DNA of 64,000 nt from Membranipora membranacea (Eukaryota; Bryozoa; Gymnolaemata; Cheilostomatida; Membraniporidae): contig OU612074.1 of assembly GCA_914767715.1 (NCBI GenBank), positions 1,193,501-1,257,500 of the forward strand, given 5' to 3'. Under the pieces are notes generated by a model that worked only from the letters and a program-made list of their open reading frames with translations, searched no databases and was not told where the DNA came from. Position 1 is the stretch's first letter. Each line of letters starts with the position of its first letter. Made by a program: the position numbers and the translations under genes. Positions 33,962 to 47,505 of the stretch are shown in pieces.

Positions 33962-36900
33962 TCAATGTTGATCATAGTTCGTTGACTGTGGTTTAAGCGG
34001 GACTCCTTTTATCCTCAGTGAACAGCAGAACACAGCAAAAATCACCAACTGAAATATCAAAAGACAAATTCATATTAAAAGATTGTTCATGTCAGACCTT
34101 CATGAATTGTAGCAGGAAAGTGAAGGGAAATGATTTTGCCGATCAGTTTCTAAATAACCTAGAGTAGTAAAGTATTAACATGTTTGGAGTTTATAGCTAA
34201 CTTTGATTTACTCAACCCAATTATGTTATCAATTATTTATTATCATAAATAATTTACGCCTCAACTGGTGAATTCGGTTGCAAGCGAACTGTTGCATTGA
34301 GTCAAAATAAACATTGCATACTGTTTTTTTTCTCCTTTGACATTTCTGATAGTTTCTTACCATTAGGGCGTTAATGAAGGATGTTACGGCTGTTAACCAT
34401 TCATAGCCAAAGTGTTCTGTGATCGCTCCACTGAGAGGCGACCCAAACATAGAACCGAAAGCTGTGCCACTACTAAATACTCCGACTAGTATAGCAAACG
34501 TCTGTACGCTCTCTGTATCATGCCCTGCAACACTAAAGTAAATTGTTCTGTAGACAATACTCAGGTTGTTGACTTATTTTGTTGAAGTCCATTCTTGATT
34601 CCAGTCTTATTTTTGGCGAAATTCGGGAGGTTTTAATATATTTACAAACTTACTCTGCTGAATCAAGTCCTGCCTGGAATAAAGGCACAGAAACAAACGC
34701 TTGAGTCATCACACATATCGGCACCAAGATGAACGTCATCCATCTACTCCTGTAAAAATGGTCACATACACAGTGGAGACAGACTAATTGGATTTAAATA
34801 TCCAAGGAAAATACATAGGCAGATAAAAAACACACAACTACACTTGCTGAAACGGGTTTAGCCTTGTTTTGTGTTGTCAACTTGGCTAGCGCAGCCTGAG
34901 TATGATACAAGGTGAAGATGATAATAAATAATAATGCTTGAGTTTTCAAGGCGGGAAAGTAACAGAACAAAAACAGAGACAGAGTGAATAAGTATTCCAA
35001 TAACATAATTATGATAGACACATGAGCTATTATTCATGGAGGTGCACTTACCCGAATCCAGGCATTAGAGAAGTTAGTAAAGGGGATGGTGTTACAAAGA
35101 AGAAACAGAGTACAGCACATCCGAACGCTACCATTATCTGAGAATAAATCACTCCCTGAAAGCATGATGATATGGGGTTAAATTAAAATATTCTAAGTTA
35201 AACAAGGTGCACACTACTCATGTATTTTCTTACTCCGTATGGCAGATTATTATCACAGTCAGATAGAAAATTTGATATACAAGAGACAGAATTCAAGGTT
35301 TTTCCCTGTGAAAATCAAGGATAGCATTTTAGCAATTGTTTTTTTTTCAGATTGAAATTATAAGTAGCTGAAAATGGTTTACTAACCTCACTGGTCAAAC
35401 CTACCTTGTTAGTTAGGGCAGCAGAGATCGGATTACAGATTATATAAGCCACAGACCCGAAACCCATTACCATGGAGACTTCCCATACCCGCAAATCATA
35501 CTAAAATTTATAAAATTTTTGAGATGTAGATAGATGTAAAAATAGAGTATAGATTTGGCATTGCATTTAATTAACTTTGTACTATCCCTTATGTGCATTG
35601 TTACTGCGCCACCTGACATTTCATGTTGCCACACTGTTCCAGTGTGGCAACATCCGTTAAACGGCTTTCGAGCCAATCACAACATTTTAAAGAACTTGAC
35701 TGGCAAGTTTAATTATCCAGATTGCATAAGTTCCTAGACCTGAGGCTGAAGGAGCTATCATTACTGGATAAGCAATAAACCAATGCAATGACTGATCTTA
35801 CTCACAATATTATGTCTATGATGCATACTTAGGGCATGGTTTCTCAAGTTAATACACTCAAAGAGAAGAAGATTAAGGTTTCATAAGTGATCTCTGTTTG
35901 AGGGTCAGATCTTGCAATCAATTTCAAAGATTTTTATAATGAGGATACTAAACTGAAAATATTTTGAATCGGTGGAAGAGGAGAAATGGACCATCCATAA
36001 GAAACCCATTTGACATGAGTTGTGGGTAGCTTTTGATAAAATATTATACCATATTCTATTTTGATTTGTAAAAAATCATGTTATTCACAGGATGCATACA
36101 GATCGTTTATCTAGATATGGTTCTGGACACCATCATAAGTGGTAGGGGCAGCGAGTATTAACCCTGATCGTGCCTCCTCTCTACCCGTCGGTCTCAGCTT
36201 TAACACAATATGGAATATAATCATCTTTTGGCTCATCTAAAGATATATTGTTCATATCTGCATAACTCTTATCAAATGGGTCTGCCTCATACCAAGCCAA
36301 TCGGAATCACAACATACACAAAAAGCTTGAATATGGGATACTCACAGTTTCAATAAGCCATGGAGATAACATTGCCATGAGGCCTACTTGTGTTAACTCA
36401 CTGACGAGGATCCCAACAAACATCATCATCACCCCAGGGACACACAGAAGACGACTCATTCCTTGTGACTCTTCATTTACATCCTCTACATGAATCGCAA
36501 GTATTGAAGGTAAATTCAAAGTATGGAACAAATGGATATCATGGAATTGGAGTAAATAACTTGTTTGTATGGATAAAATTTCAAGAGTGATCGGAACCAA
36601 TCGGTATAAACTTTTCTCACCCCTTAATTGCACTTTAAATCTTACCTCATATAAAATATTACAAACTCCTACACCCTTTTTATAGTAGGCAATTTCTAGC
36701 TCTTGTACCATGAATTATAACTGAATCTGGAAATGTCCTTTAAGTTCTGTTCCCAACATGTTAAAATATTCAAAACTCAAAGTCTCAAAATAAAAAATAT
36801 ATTGCCATAGCTTTGGTTCATGTTGAAAGAACCTTGAGTCTGACACCATGTAGAGGACAGTTTAGGGTTACACTCACTTATATTAGGTACTACACCCCAT

Positions 36901-39900
36901 ATAGGAATCGATGACAAGAGGATAATTCCGCCGAAAATCACAAAGGTGAAGGTATAGCCGAGCTGCTGTATAAAATATATGGTGTTAGAGATTTGTGAGC
37001 TTAACATTAGGTTGATAAATATATCTAGTGCATCGTTGATCTCTGATATTTCAGCTCTGAAATGATGTGTTTCCTTAGAAAATAGGCCCACTCTTTGTAT
37101 TATTAATATTTATGATGTTATGAATGCCCGATACGTTTCAAACTTTACCGATGTATTAATGAATCTCTTGTCAGGACAGGACTATGCTCCGATTCAGTAG
37201 ATTTACAGACGGAAGGAGCCAACCCACCAAGTGACACGCTGGTTGGAAATTCTATAGTTTATTTCAAGTTAATCATGAAAAAAAAACAGACAGGGGGAAC
37301 TATATAAAAATGCTGACGCGTAACAGTGTCACAGTGTCACAGTGTCACAGTGTCACAGTGTCGACGTGTTAAAGAGCTCCAAGAAGCTAACCAACAGTTC
37401 ACAGTCACAAACTAAATAGACATTCTAGGCCACATCAGCAAAAAGATAGCCATGATTATACATGAAATCAAGATTCGATCCATCATTGACTTGAGGTAGG
37501 GGGAGCTCTCAAAACTAGCTAAAAGCATCCACCTATGCAGGCTCACAGACTTACAGACAACAAGAAAGCCAGGTGCCTTACCATCTGCCCTGCGCCAATG
37601 AGAGCTCTAACCATAGAGAAGACACACACTCAACACCGCCCATGGCTAAGCAAAACTTAGAAGCGACTATGACTGACATGGACGGATGATATCAGAAACC
37701 TAATCAAGACCTGTGTGGAAGCCGCTAAGAGCAGCATATAGCAGCCCACTGTAAAAAAACGGTACCTATTTGCAGGCCGCCCATAGCAAGTAGTATCATT
37801 AGTCCTTGTAGGGACACTGAGACTCAGTTTGTGTGAATTATTTGCCCATAAAGTGACAATGTTGAGTTTGCCGCCTCATAATATTAGTCTTGAACTTCAC
37901 AGAATCACAGTTTTGAGAAAGGCATCCACCACGATAGATATAAAGGGTACTCAGGGTGGACCAATTTCTAAAGAAACACATCCATATGGAGCTAAGAAAT
38001 CTGAGAATGATGCGAAGCGCAAAGAAAAACAATGTACTGTCATTAGTCATTAACATGTAAGAGATTTTAAGGGCTTGATTTTAAAAAGTGAAAGACAGAA
38101 ACTAATGTGTTCAATTGCCCAACAATCCGTAGATCATCTTCCTTTCACAGGCAGAGTTTAGTAAATGGAAATGATATCATTTGCAAACACTATCAAAATA
38201 ATGGTCCTAATGGGGTTGTGTCAGGAGTTGTCCCTTATTATAGGGGGCGCTGAACAGATGAGACCATAAATTTGAACCTTTTTATATAAGCTATCATTGG
38301 AGCAGATCACACTTTTTGGTCTGGCAGCCAGGGAAATTAAGATAGAAACAAAATGAGCGGAATAACATAGGCGGATCACGCTGACCCACTTAATGGGACA
38401 AAAATTGACTGCAAATATAATATGATATTTATTATATTATATAATATAATAAATATACCATTAAAATTAAGAGAAATAATAATAATCCAGTTCTGAATTT
38501 TGAATATTACATAAATCCAACCTGAAAATATTGATTATAGACAAAAATTCAGAATAATAATTATAATTTCAATGTTATTGTAATATAAAACAATTCTAAG
38601 TTTAATACAATAATATAATATAATATACCTATGAAATTTAGCTGTTTATTTCAAGACAGATGGCATTCTCTGATAGAACTTGGCGCCCTGCAGGACCGCC
38701 ACCCATCCCGGATCACGGCGGACTAGGTGAGAAAGGTGAGAATTTCAAGACACCGACCTTCCTCATATCAAATTTTATTGTGTTTTGATCAAGTTCTTAT
38801 ATTTTAATATATTATTATTTAATTTTAATTGTATTAAAAATTATGATTTTCAGAGACTTTTTTATTTCGGCATATTGGTCAAATTTTTGGATTACCGAAT
38901 AAATGGATCAATTTTAGATAGCTAAAACCAAGGAGTTTTTACAGCAAAAGGTCTCATCTGCTTTCTTTATGGCTTATATAAAACTTTGCAAAAGTATGGT
39001 GTCATCTGTAAATAATCAAGGGAGATTACTCAGAAAAACATAACCCCATTCAAATCAATATACTTGCTATAGCTATAACCTGACAAGCCTTTTAGTGTAC
39101 AGAGCTATTCTTCCTTAATGCATACCTCAAATAGAAGTCCTCCAATGAAAGATGCACTCATATAACCGAGAGCAATGCTCATCTCAACCCAGCTCTAAAA
39201 CAAAAGCAAATTTGATAGAGATAAATATAATATGAAATGATACCCGGCAGTTGACTTTATTCAATTACACACCCCTACCAGCATTTAGCGCATACTTATC
39301 ACATGTATAAAACCGTACTCTTAATGCCCTGTACAAAGAGGGATAACAATGTCGTCAACAATAAGCAACTTGCTTTCATTGCCAATCCATCAGGCCCTTA
39401 TCATAAATCCACTCTAACAAATGTGTTTGGCTATTGCCATGATAAAAAATTACCATTTTGTAAGAAATTGATTTTTTAGATTAAAATTGTTTGTGTATTT
39501 ATGAGTTGGCTTCTCATGGTTAATGAGGCTTTCCTCACAGCTTGGGCGTTGAAGCAACTCTGAATTCTGATTGGCTGAACATCAGGATATTCAATGTTGG
39601 GCAAAGGTCATTAGCTTTCCTTTCCTTTCTTTGCCTCAGACAAGGTAGCACTGTACTCTCGCAAGCCTTACAACATGGCAAGTGTAAGTAAACATTACCA
39701 ATATTAAGACTGTTCCAATAGCTTGCTTTGTACATGCATATGACTGGGTTCTGTGTCCCTCAAATCCTTTATCTGAATTAATCAGCCCAAAAGTTAAATA
39801 AGCAAACGGCAAATGTTAACCGAACATGACTATCAAAATAATATAAGGATATCATAATGGGTCCTGCAAACGCATTCTAACCTATATCTAAGCTTTGTAA

Positions 39901-42900
39901 CTCTCCTCCAGCTGTTTGACCGTGACCAAAACTAATAGGTGCTTCGACCTTATTAAAAAGCGTGGAGACCAACACTTTTAATATATGAAGGCCAACCATG
40001 GACCCAAAATTCAAACGGTCACAGCTGGGTTGAATTGGCATTCACCAACCCGTAGGCGTCCTATTCTTCGCCAAAACTTTTATTGCCATGAATGAAGTTT
40101 GTTCTTTATACCTGAAGTCTATTTCACGCATTGCGTATAAATAAAAGTATAAAGCAATTTGTAAAGTTGCAGCCATTTGATTGTGTAGCAATAATTGACA
40201 TGAGAAAAAAATCAAAAATTGGTATCAACATGGGATGAATAAACCTCAATGAATAAACTTTGAAACGGAAGCTGTTAAAAAGCTATTATATAGCATGTAA
40301 CATTTTTTAAATACTGCAGTTGTGTCATTTATCATAATTACATTTCCTAATTGCCTCTCCAGGAGATAGAAAAGTATGTTTTCATTGTGAGAATTTCACA
40401 CTGCTAATACATACTATCATTGTAGGTCTGAGGAATGACTTTGACTTCAGTGATATACTTGCAGAAGCTATGGTAAGTGTGGCACTAGCGAACCCGCCGA
40501 CCAATCTCAGAGCTATACATACTGCAAATAATACATAGCCTTCTGTGAATGCTGTCATACTGAAACAAAAAAAACATATTTCATTATAAAACAGCATGAT
40601 ACAATTTGATTGAATATCATATAGTATTATATGATATTATACAATATAATATTATATAATTCAATATAGTAATACACTTAAACAAACACATCATAAAAAA
40701 AAAACAATATAAAAAGACATTGCATCCTGAGCAGAAAATTGTAACAGAGACTGTTATAATGGTTGCAAGCTCAAAGAGTTATTTTTTTTATTTTGTTCAG
40801 ATAATTGAACTCTTTTTGTTTCAATCTTGGTTTGGTACTGGTCAGTTATGGCCTGGCTCTAGTATTGGCTTTGTTGATAAAAAAATATGGCCTTTATTAG
40901 CCTGGACTGATATCCTGTTTGTGCTGATTCATGGACTTTTGGTGATTGGTGACGGATTATTGCATGCTGGTCAACAGAATGCGGGTCAACGGAATTCTGG
41001 TTTATTGAGATGGCAACGGAAATTAATTACTGTGGAACACAGAGTCAGAAACCTAACAGCTATGGAAGTTATATGCTGCCGTGACAATTATGACAAAGTT
41101 GATTGTCTTCATAGTAAAGAGGGGGTATAAATAAATATATAGACATATAACAAATAGAAGAAGTTATTTTCTCTCCGTTAACACTATCTTAATTCACTCC
41201 CTTGATTCAGGAGTACACAGCAGTGATCACTGTCACCGAGTGGAGATAATTTTTCAGCTACATTGTATTCCTCTACATCAGTTAACACAAGGTCTAATTT
41301 GTTGTTTCCTCGAGTAGGGAAATTTACCAGGTCATGCAGGTTGAATTGCTCCAATAGATTTTCTACAGGTAATTTATTAAAATCACCAGTTATGAGGAAC
41401 TTTGACGCTGGGTACTTCTTATGCAACTTCAATAGTGTAGTCAACAAATAGTGTTGTGATTTTGACTGCTCAGCATCAGGTGGATGGTACAAACAGCCAA
41501 CTATAATAGGGGAGTAGGATTTGATGTCTATTTTTACCCTTATTACAGAGAAAGTGCTGGATGTTTCTGAGGATATAGTTGTTGCATCGAGATGGTCATG
41601 CAAGAAAATCCCTACACCTCCTCCTATTCTATTTATCCTGTGGCAAAAGTGGGTTTTATATCCATCGAAATTAACAGTTTGCTGTTTGTCATTGTTGAGC
41701 CATGTCTCTGTTAGTAAAATAATGCTTGGTTTGTGTATTTCAGCGTAGGTCTGCAAGTTTCCAAGTGTTTAAAGACCTACAATTAGTATAGAGCAGGCTG
41801 GGTGTGTGGGTGACATTTCTTTTCCTTATTAGCGGTACTGGAATGTTGTTGTTATTAAGTGACCCGCAGTTTGTGTGTTGAACGACAGGATGGCTCTGTG
41901 AAGTTTTCTTAGCTTTCGGTGCAGGTCCATTGTTGAGTGGGTTGTCTAGATTTATGTTTGCCAGCTCTGCAGCCTCGTTTAGTTTTCTTTGAGTGTAATC
42001 CATTCTTAGTTGTTGTGTATTGTCTGCTGTTAGTGGCTAATCCTTTAATTGCACCAGTTTGAGATAATTATAGTGTCTAAGATCTGTTTGTCGATAATTT
42101 GAAATCCATTGCTGTTGCAGTTTTTTAAGTTGAGTATATCTTCTCTGCTGTAGATAGTATGTCTATCCGACATATATGAGTGGATCGGCAGCATCGATAT
42201 CTATCTGCCAGTGTGTTTTTAGAGTTAAAGTCCAAGATATGATCATCGTAATCAACTAAAAGCACATTCTGCGCATGCTCAGCTCTGGGCATGAGCTGAT
42301 CTCTGCAAAATTGAGTCTCGGAATTCCGAAGCCATCTGATTGGCTACCTGCTTTGGTGACATACTCCCCAAAGCGTGCGGATTTGTTATCAATAGTTATC
42401 CTCTCTTGTCATTATTAGCTGCTTTTGATTGACAGGGGATAATCCATTTCCCCTTTCCAAAGTTGCAATCAGAAACCAGACTAAACTTATTGTTCTTGCA
42501 CATGCGCAAATTCAAGTCACGCATGAGGAGAGGTATACACCCGAGGGGTCTGTGTTCTCTCATCCCACAGCACATTCCAATCCACCATTGCCACCCTATG
42601 AAACACAGCGTACGTGTTAGGGTTATTGGCCTTACATGGCCCATTGCTGGGACCCCTTGTAGTAGGTTTAGCTGTCTTTCCAGCTTGTCAGCATGTCTTT
42701 CCATGCTGTCACATGTCTTTCCATGAGTCAGTCAGTAGACAAGTACACAGGAGAGGTATACACCCGAGGGTGCTGGGGGCTGGAACAATCAATAATGAAA
42801 GCTCTCCCAGTGGGACTCAAACCCACAACTCCTGCGGCACTAATCGCCTGGCAGTGAATAGCAAGCGCGCTAACCGATTGCGCCATCTCACCATCCCCAA

Positions 42901-44685
42901 AAAAGGATGGGTCGATGGCGCTAATTAGATAGCCCGCCATTCACTACTCGGAGTTGTGATACATACTTAGCCTTACGACATTACCTTTGTGATAATGATA
43001 GCCTAGTTTATCAGTGATCTACATGCCCAGTCAGATCTCGAGAGTCAGTATGCTAAAAGCACAGAGCCATTTAGGTGCAGCCTATCCCCGGCGCAACCTA
43101 AATACTGTGCCTGAACATTTCACGATCAGTTAATTTCAGAAGCTGGCTTATTATTCCTGTCTGTTACTATAGGAATGTCCTCTTATAACTTTATATGAAT
43201 CATAATTGACTCATTTCATAAAAATGATGGATGTGAAGCATCTGCTCCAGCTTCTCCCAGTTATGATGACAACACCTTGTAATATGTACAAATATCTGTG
43301 ATTCAAACTTTTTAAAATTTGTTTGCAATCATGAAATATTTCAATAAAGAAAATTGAATTTCTTGTCTTGTCTTATGATAGGGGGTGTAGTGGTATGAGA
43401 ATAGATGATTGACACACCTAGTGCTCAAAGGCCCCTGAACAAGTTTTGATTATTACTGATAGAACACAATCTTTATGCTAGAAGGATGAGTACTTGCCAT
43501 AAGTCGGTTTTGTGATTACAAGAGTTTTCTGAGCTTGAGATTTGGTGATTTGTGAGAGTTGTTGGTTGAGAATTTGATTCAATTTTTGTGATTTGTGGGA
43601 AGGGAGGAGCCAGGGTAAATCCCACAGGATGAGAGCGGAAATCGAACCTCAGGTCTGACCATAAAGCACTAAGATTTATCCATTATTTTCCAAATGCTAA
43701 CATCTTATATTTTCACAGACAGCGTTGTAATGACAGGATAGAGGTAACCACTCACCCAAACGAGATACATACACATGCGGATAACAGGCTGGATAGTAAT
43801 AAGGCTTTCTTTGGAGAAATCTTCATCACCTAAAGGGAGGATAGATAATTACGCTCATTAAATATTGGAAAACGAAATCTTAAAAATCTAGCATATTATT
43901 TTGTGTGGCTGTATTTTCTCAAGAGGTCGAGGCCTGTGTAGAGATCAAAGCAATGTAGCCTGGTTTGATATTTTGATGGGGTGCAAATAAAAATGATGAT
44001 CGAAGGTTTGTTGTGCCTTGGTGGTTAAAAGAAATTGGCGCTTGAACTAAACATTGAGAAATCGAGAAGGTCAGCACACACCTGGGGCAAAGATCTCGGT
44101 AGTCAGTGAACTGCAGCGGGATTTGAACCAATGTCATTTACAGGGCAGGTGTTCTAACCAACTGAGCTACCTAATACTCTTAAATCTGAAGTAACTTTAG
44201 TAAATTTATCAGTCGTGGCTTAGAGCATGCTGCTGCATGTTGTAGTCATCACAACTGATTATTAGTGTGAGCGGCATGATTATCAATGTTTTATCTTCCA
44301 CTGCAATACTAACAGGATATGACGGACTCTGACAACGTACCTAATAAGTAAAAACACTTACCAGGGTAGTGGAGAGAGGTGTGAAGACAAACTTTGCCAG
44401 ATCGAAAGCGGCGAATATAATTCCTACTCGGGTTTCTTCTATACCTCTCTTCATAGCTTCGGTCGGGAAAAACGGCATGAGAAGCATATCTACAGCTGTA
44501 CCCAGAAATAGCAGTAGTAATAGATAGAGAATAATAAGTAATTCTTTCATTCGTGAGAACTTTGAGAAGTCATTTTGCTCGTCACATGACTGATTCAGCT
44601 CGCCGTCCTCTACATTCTGTGGCGATGGTATCAGGTTCTGACATTCTCCTTCTTCATAATGCCCCATACTATCCAAGAAAAACAA
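33962..44685 (-). CDS. SLC18B1-like major facilitator transporter (11 exons)
   Basis: Exons in transcript order: 44362-44685, 43756-43829, 40415-40559, 39126-39194, 36878-36965, 36346-36485, 35405-35500, 35052-35155, 34654-34749, 34361-34532 and 33962-34048 (TGA). All borders are GT-AG and phases agree, giving 464 codons, close to vertebrate SLC18B1 (about 456, from memory). An acidic cytoplasmic N-terminus precedes the first membrane segment (LLIILYLLLLLFLGTAVDML) and a DMLLMPFFPTEAMKRG stretch typical of the family. Later parts such as CIALRLVGGFASATL, LGYTFTFVIFGGIILLSSIP and SPLSGAITEHFGYEW follow the family order over about 12 membrane spans. SLC18B1 moves polyamines into vesicles in mammals; the substrate here is inferred. 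A second in-frame ATG (44667, MGHYEEG) may be the true start. It is the only clearly conserved single-copy gene in the window. Confidence 0.9.
37130..37830. other. Intronic interval of unclear origin
   Basis: Lies in the long intron between exons 4 and 5 of the transporter. It has somewhat higher GC content and broken open frames on plus, and could be a decayed transposable element. No motif was identified. Confidence 0.3.
37322..37363. repeat. 8-bp tandem repeat (CACAGTGT)n
   Basis: Five near-perfect units of CACAGTGT inside a transporter intron. The unit is close to self-complementary, so hairpins are possible. Confidence 0.9.
38208..39056. mobile_element. Possible palindromic element in transporter intron
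   Basis: AATGGGGTTGTG...TCCCTTATTAT at the left and its diverged reverse complement (AATGGGGTTATG...TCCCTTGATTAT on minus) at the right bracket AT-rich sequence. Arms of about 45 bp with several mismatches; no target duplication was identified. Confidence 0.3.
41184..42003 (-). mobile_element. Non-LTR retrotransposon endonuclease fragment
   Basis: Minus-strand frames 42003-41740 and 41756-41184 join across a one-base shift near 41758 (NCRSLNTWKLADL to LQTYAEIHKPSI). They give an apurinic-type endonuclease domain: an asparagine near the start, LLTETWLN with the catalytic Glu, VGCLYHPP, LITGDFN, LDLVLTD and the C-terminal SDHCCVL. This order is that of EEP-fold endonucleases of CR1/Jockey-like elements. 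The reverse transcriptase part is missing, so the element is 3'-truncated or rearranged. It lies in intron 2 of the transporter. Confidence 0.85.
42728..42905 (-). mobile_element. tRNA-derived SINE
   Basis: Minus strand: A-box-like TGGCGCAATCGGTTAGCGCG and B-box GGGTTTGAGTCCC, then a body containing CCCTCGGGTGTATACCTCTCC. The same body fragment recurs on the same strand at about 42525-42552, so two copies are nested or tandem. Confidence 0.7.
43595..43670 (-). mobile_element. Possible SINE fragment with B-box
   Basis: On minus, GAGGTTCGATTTCC lies downstream of sequence without a clear A-box. A decayed copy, if real. Confidence 0.3.
43985..44182 (-). mobile_element. tRNA-derived SINE
   Basis: Minus: AGGTAGCTCAGTTGGTTAGA (A-box) then TTGGTTCAAATCCCGCTGCAG (B-box), followed by a body with CAGGTGTGTGCTGACC. 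It resembles the element at 60013-60166 and lies in intron 1 of the transporter. Confidence 0.7.
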
Positions 44686-44699
44686 CTATTGTTATATTA

Positions 44700-46440
44700 T
44701 AAGTTTTTTCAAGTTTTAGACTGCAAAAGTAGCAACAGTGGATCCCTCAGGTTTGTACCTTAGAGCCAGTTGAAGATCCAGAACTAATGCATCCAAGTCA
44801 TAGCAAATGGCAACACCAATAATTCATAGAAAGGATGTGTTGGGATATGCTGGTATAGTTGTGGTTCATTAAGCTTGTTAACAATGCTCTTATGCTTTAA
44901 CACAAACCTCAAAGGAATTCCTCAGTCTATGAAAGTGAAGAGAAGTGGTAGTATGTATATGAGTAGAACCCTCTCTGTGCCCATTGTTTAACTCAGCGAT
45001 TAAGGGAAACATGGGGGTAATGATTAAAAGCATGAATAACTTGCAAAGAGCCTCTTCTTATGTGATAAATGAAGCTTTCTACAATTATGGGTTTAATAAG
45101 CGCCAACAGCTGGATTTATTACGATCCCTTGTCTAATCAACCAAATTATTGTTTGGCATAGACAATAATTATTTTCTTCTTGTTCAACTCAACTGGTTTA
45201 AAATCGGTAAACATAGCACCACTGACTACATATATATTCTAGAGTAAGAGTTAGTGCAGTTCACTTGTTCCCAGACAAGTAAGGAATGAAATCACTCAAA
45301 TTTAAGACTAATGTATAACGACAGACAGAATATTTAGACCAGGGTGATGAAGATTGTGGATAAAACGATACATGAGTATAAATATTGTTACAAATGGTAG
45401 ATGAATTTGAATCATGTTGGGAAGCAATTTAGTTTAATCGATCAACATATGTGGCTAGCAGCTACCTTATCTGGTACCAAAAGCACCCACAATGTGACTG
45501 AAATTGAGCATGCACCAGACGCATTAGCGAAGGTTTACTTAGGCTTTATGTATGGGGTACGGTTGGGTCTTGAGGTTCGGTGAACATCTTGTGAACTTTG
45601 AAATTTGAGTCTTTATATTCATGGAATATGGTGAGGCAGAAGACTGGATAGTACGCAGCATTGACAATTTGATCATCATGATGTAATAGTCAGGTATTTG
45701 CTCGACAGCATCAATTTAGTCTGTTTAGTACTATATAAATAGCATACAGTATGATGATCAATATTCTATTGATTTATTCACTAGAAAGTCAATATCGCAG
45801 TATGTTCCTTTATGCTATCATGGTTTGCCTCAGATTTCTCCCCAGTCGGTGTGCCCCCACTGTAAACCAAATTGAATTCGCCCAATGGCGTTTTTGTTGT
45901 CCCCTCCCCAAAAGTTCGAAAATTAGTTCTCAAAGATCAATCAGCAAATCAATTGATTTGCAAAAACAATAACTATTCACTCAGAGAAGTTGCAGATTGC
46001 AAATAACATAAGTCATTATTGTTTGATAGGACATTGAGGATCCCACCAATAAGATCAAATCCTTTCTTATCAATGCAAGCAAACTTTTATGATGCAATTG
46101 GCGCAAAAAACTTAGCACATGCATAGAATAAGAATTGGTTTCTCTATCAACCTGGATGGGGATTGGAGAATGTGATTTTGAACAGGAACCCCTCTATATA
46201 TTGTCAAGACAAGGATCAATTATTAGTATAAGCTCTTCAGCGATCTGGTAGCAAATCTGTGCTATGAAAAGATTTGGCCAAGTATGAAAACTAGCATCAC
46301 ACAATCATTAATTGGGTTTTATATGTATGTAGGATGTACGACATTGTCATAACACTAAGCTATCAGTAAGATACCAACTAATGTTTGAGAACCCTCATAG
46401 CATATATTACAATAAATATACATTCATGATCGTCACTCAC
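44700..46440. other. Upstream region of the transporter, no gene seen
   Basis: Holds the likely 5' UTR and promoter of the minus-strand transporter. No clear core promoter element was recognised, and short open frames lack support. Confidence 0.4.
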
Positions 46441-46687
46441 TTGTTCTAAAAGGTACGCCTTTGTAGAACTGATTTATATTAGACAAAACCATCTTTGATG
46501 AGTTTACCGACTGGTTTCCAGCAGTAGATGGACCCTGTACCTGGTATAGGGTACAAGTTGTCCCTCATAATCAAACGCACCACAAACTCCACAGTCTTGT
46601 AGACATGAGCTAACACAGTTTCTGGTGGCTGTACTGCTTCTGTATGGTAGGAGGTTTGCCTCCAATTGTTTTTTGAAGAGGCGTTGG
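46441..46687 (-). pseudogene. PAN/Apple-like domain exon with a frameshift
   Basis: An exon-like block with acceptor at 46688 and donor at 46440. It reads CVSSCLQDCGVCGAFDYEG and then, in a frame shifted by one base near 46560, TTCTLYQVQGP and a tail to FYKGVPFRT. The Cys-x3-Cys-x3-Cys-x2-Cys-x-AF-x-Y ... C-x-LY pattern is that of a PAN/Apple module, an extracellular adhesion or protease-binding domain. The shift could be a mutation or a sequencing error. No other exon of this gene was found between the transporter and the LTR element. Confidence 0.5.
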
Positions 46688-47179
46688 CTGTTTACAACGC
46701 ATGTGACTATAAAATAAAATTTGAACAACAGCTACAAGTTTAATATCACACACCTAAAGATCAGAAGACAATGGGGCCCCAGAGATTCCGCTCAGTATCG
46801 TGCAAGGAATTGTCAGCAGCTAGAGATATTGATTGATTAATGTGAAAATTGTCTATTTCAATATTGCACATCTCAGTCTAAAATACTATCCTCAAGTTTA
46901 ATTCGTTTCATGCACTTCTTCAGTCAATATTAGTTTACCTTTACTTTTCATCTTTTCATTTAGTTTATTACACAAATGCTCACTGAAGAAGAAATTAGGA
47001 AAACTAGTCATATAATTTGAGTGAAATGTAACTAGAAGGAAAAATGTTTACAATTTTTGAGAAGGGCGAAATATTCACAGATCTATTTCTAACCATTGAT
47101 TCGGACACGTTGGTACATGTAAAAACTTTCTTATAATGGAAGTGGTGCCTTGAGAAGTTAAATTGCATATTATGAGTAT

Positions 47180-47376
47180 TATAGTGTATAGTACTCACCA
47201 GTTCAATGGTCCTTTGGCTCTTATGTCTGTCTTGTCTCTCCCTGTCTTGTCTTGTACTCCTCGTGGTTCTTGCGCATCTCCCCTGCGCAGACCGGATGTC
47301 TCCCTTCCTCTATACTGCAGGTAGTCCCTATCTATAGCTCCTTAACCTTGTTTCCTATATTTCGGACTACACTACA
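47180..47376 (-). repeat. 3' LTR of the Gypsy element
   Basis: Begins (minus) TGTAGTGTAGTCC and ends next to the AGTAT target duplication. A shorter TGTC-repeat section distinguishes it from the other LTR. Confidence 0.9.
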
Positions 47377-47412
47377 TCTCCCTTTCTCTATCCTTTCCTT
47401 CCTTTTTGCAGC
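47377..47412 (-). other. Polypurine tract next to the 3' LTR
   Basis: On minus, AGAGAAAGGGAGA lies directly before the LTR, as needed for plus-strand priming. Confidence 0.7.
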
Positions 47413-47505
47413 TATTGTTTCCCTTCTTAAACTCATTCTCTATCTCTATCATATTCTCCTTCCCTATCGATCTCTTATCCTCCTTCACTATCCTCTATTT
47501 AATTC

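Noticed and set aside
37322-37363. CRISPR-like or operator-like short repeats
   Set aside because: Head-to-tail 8-bp microsatellite without spacers, in a eukaryotic intron.
40415-40559. Apparent frameshift in transporter exon 3 (an alternative frame reads YITEVKVIPQTYND)
   Set aside because: The original frame continues to the donor and joins exon 4 in phase 0 with sensible sequence, so no shift is needed.
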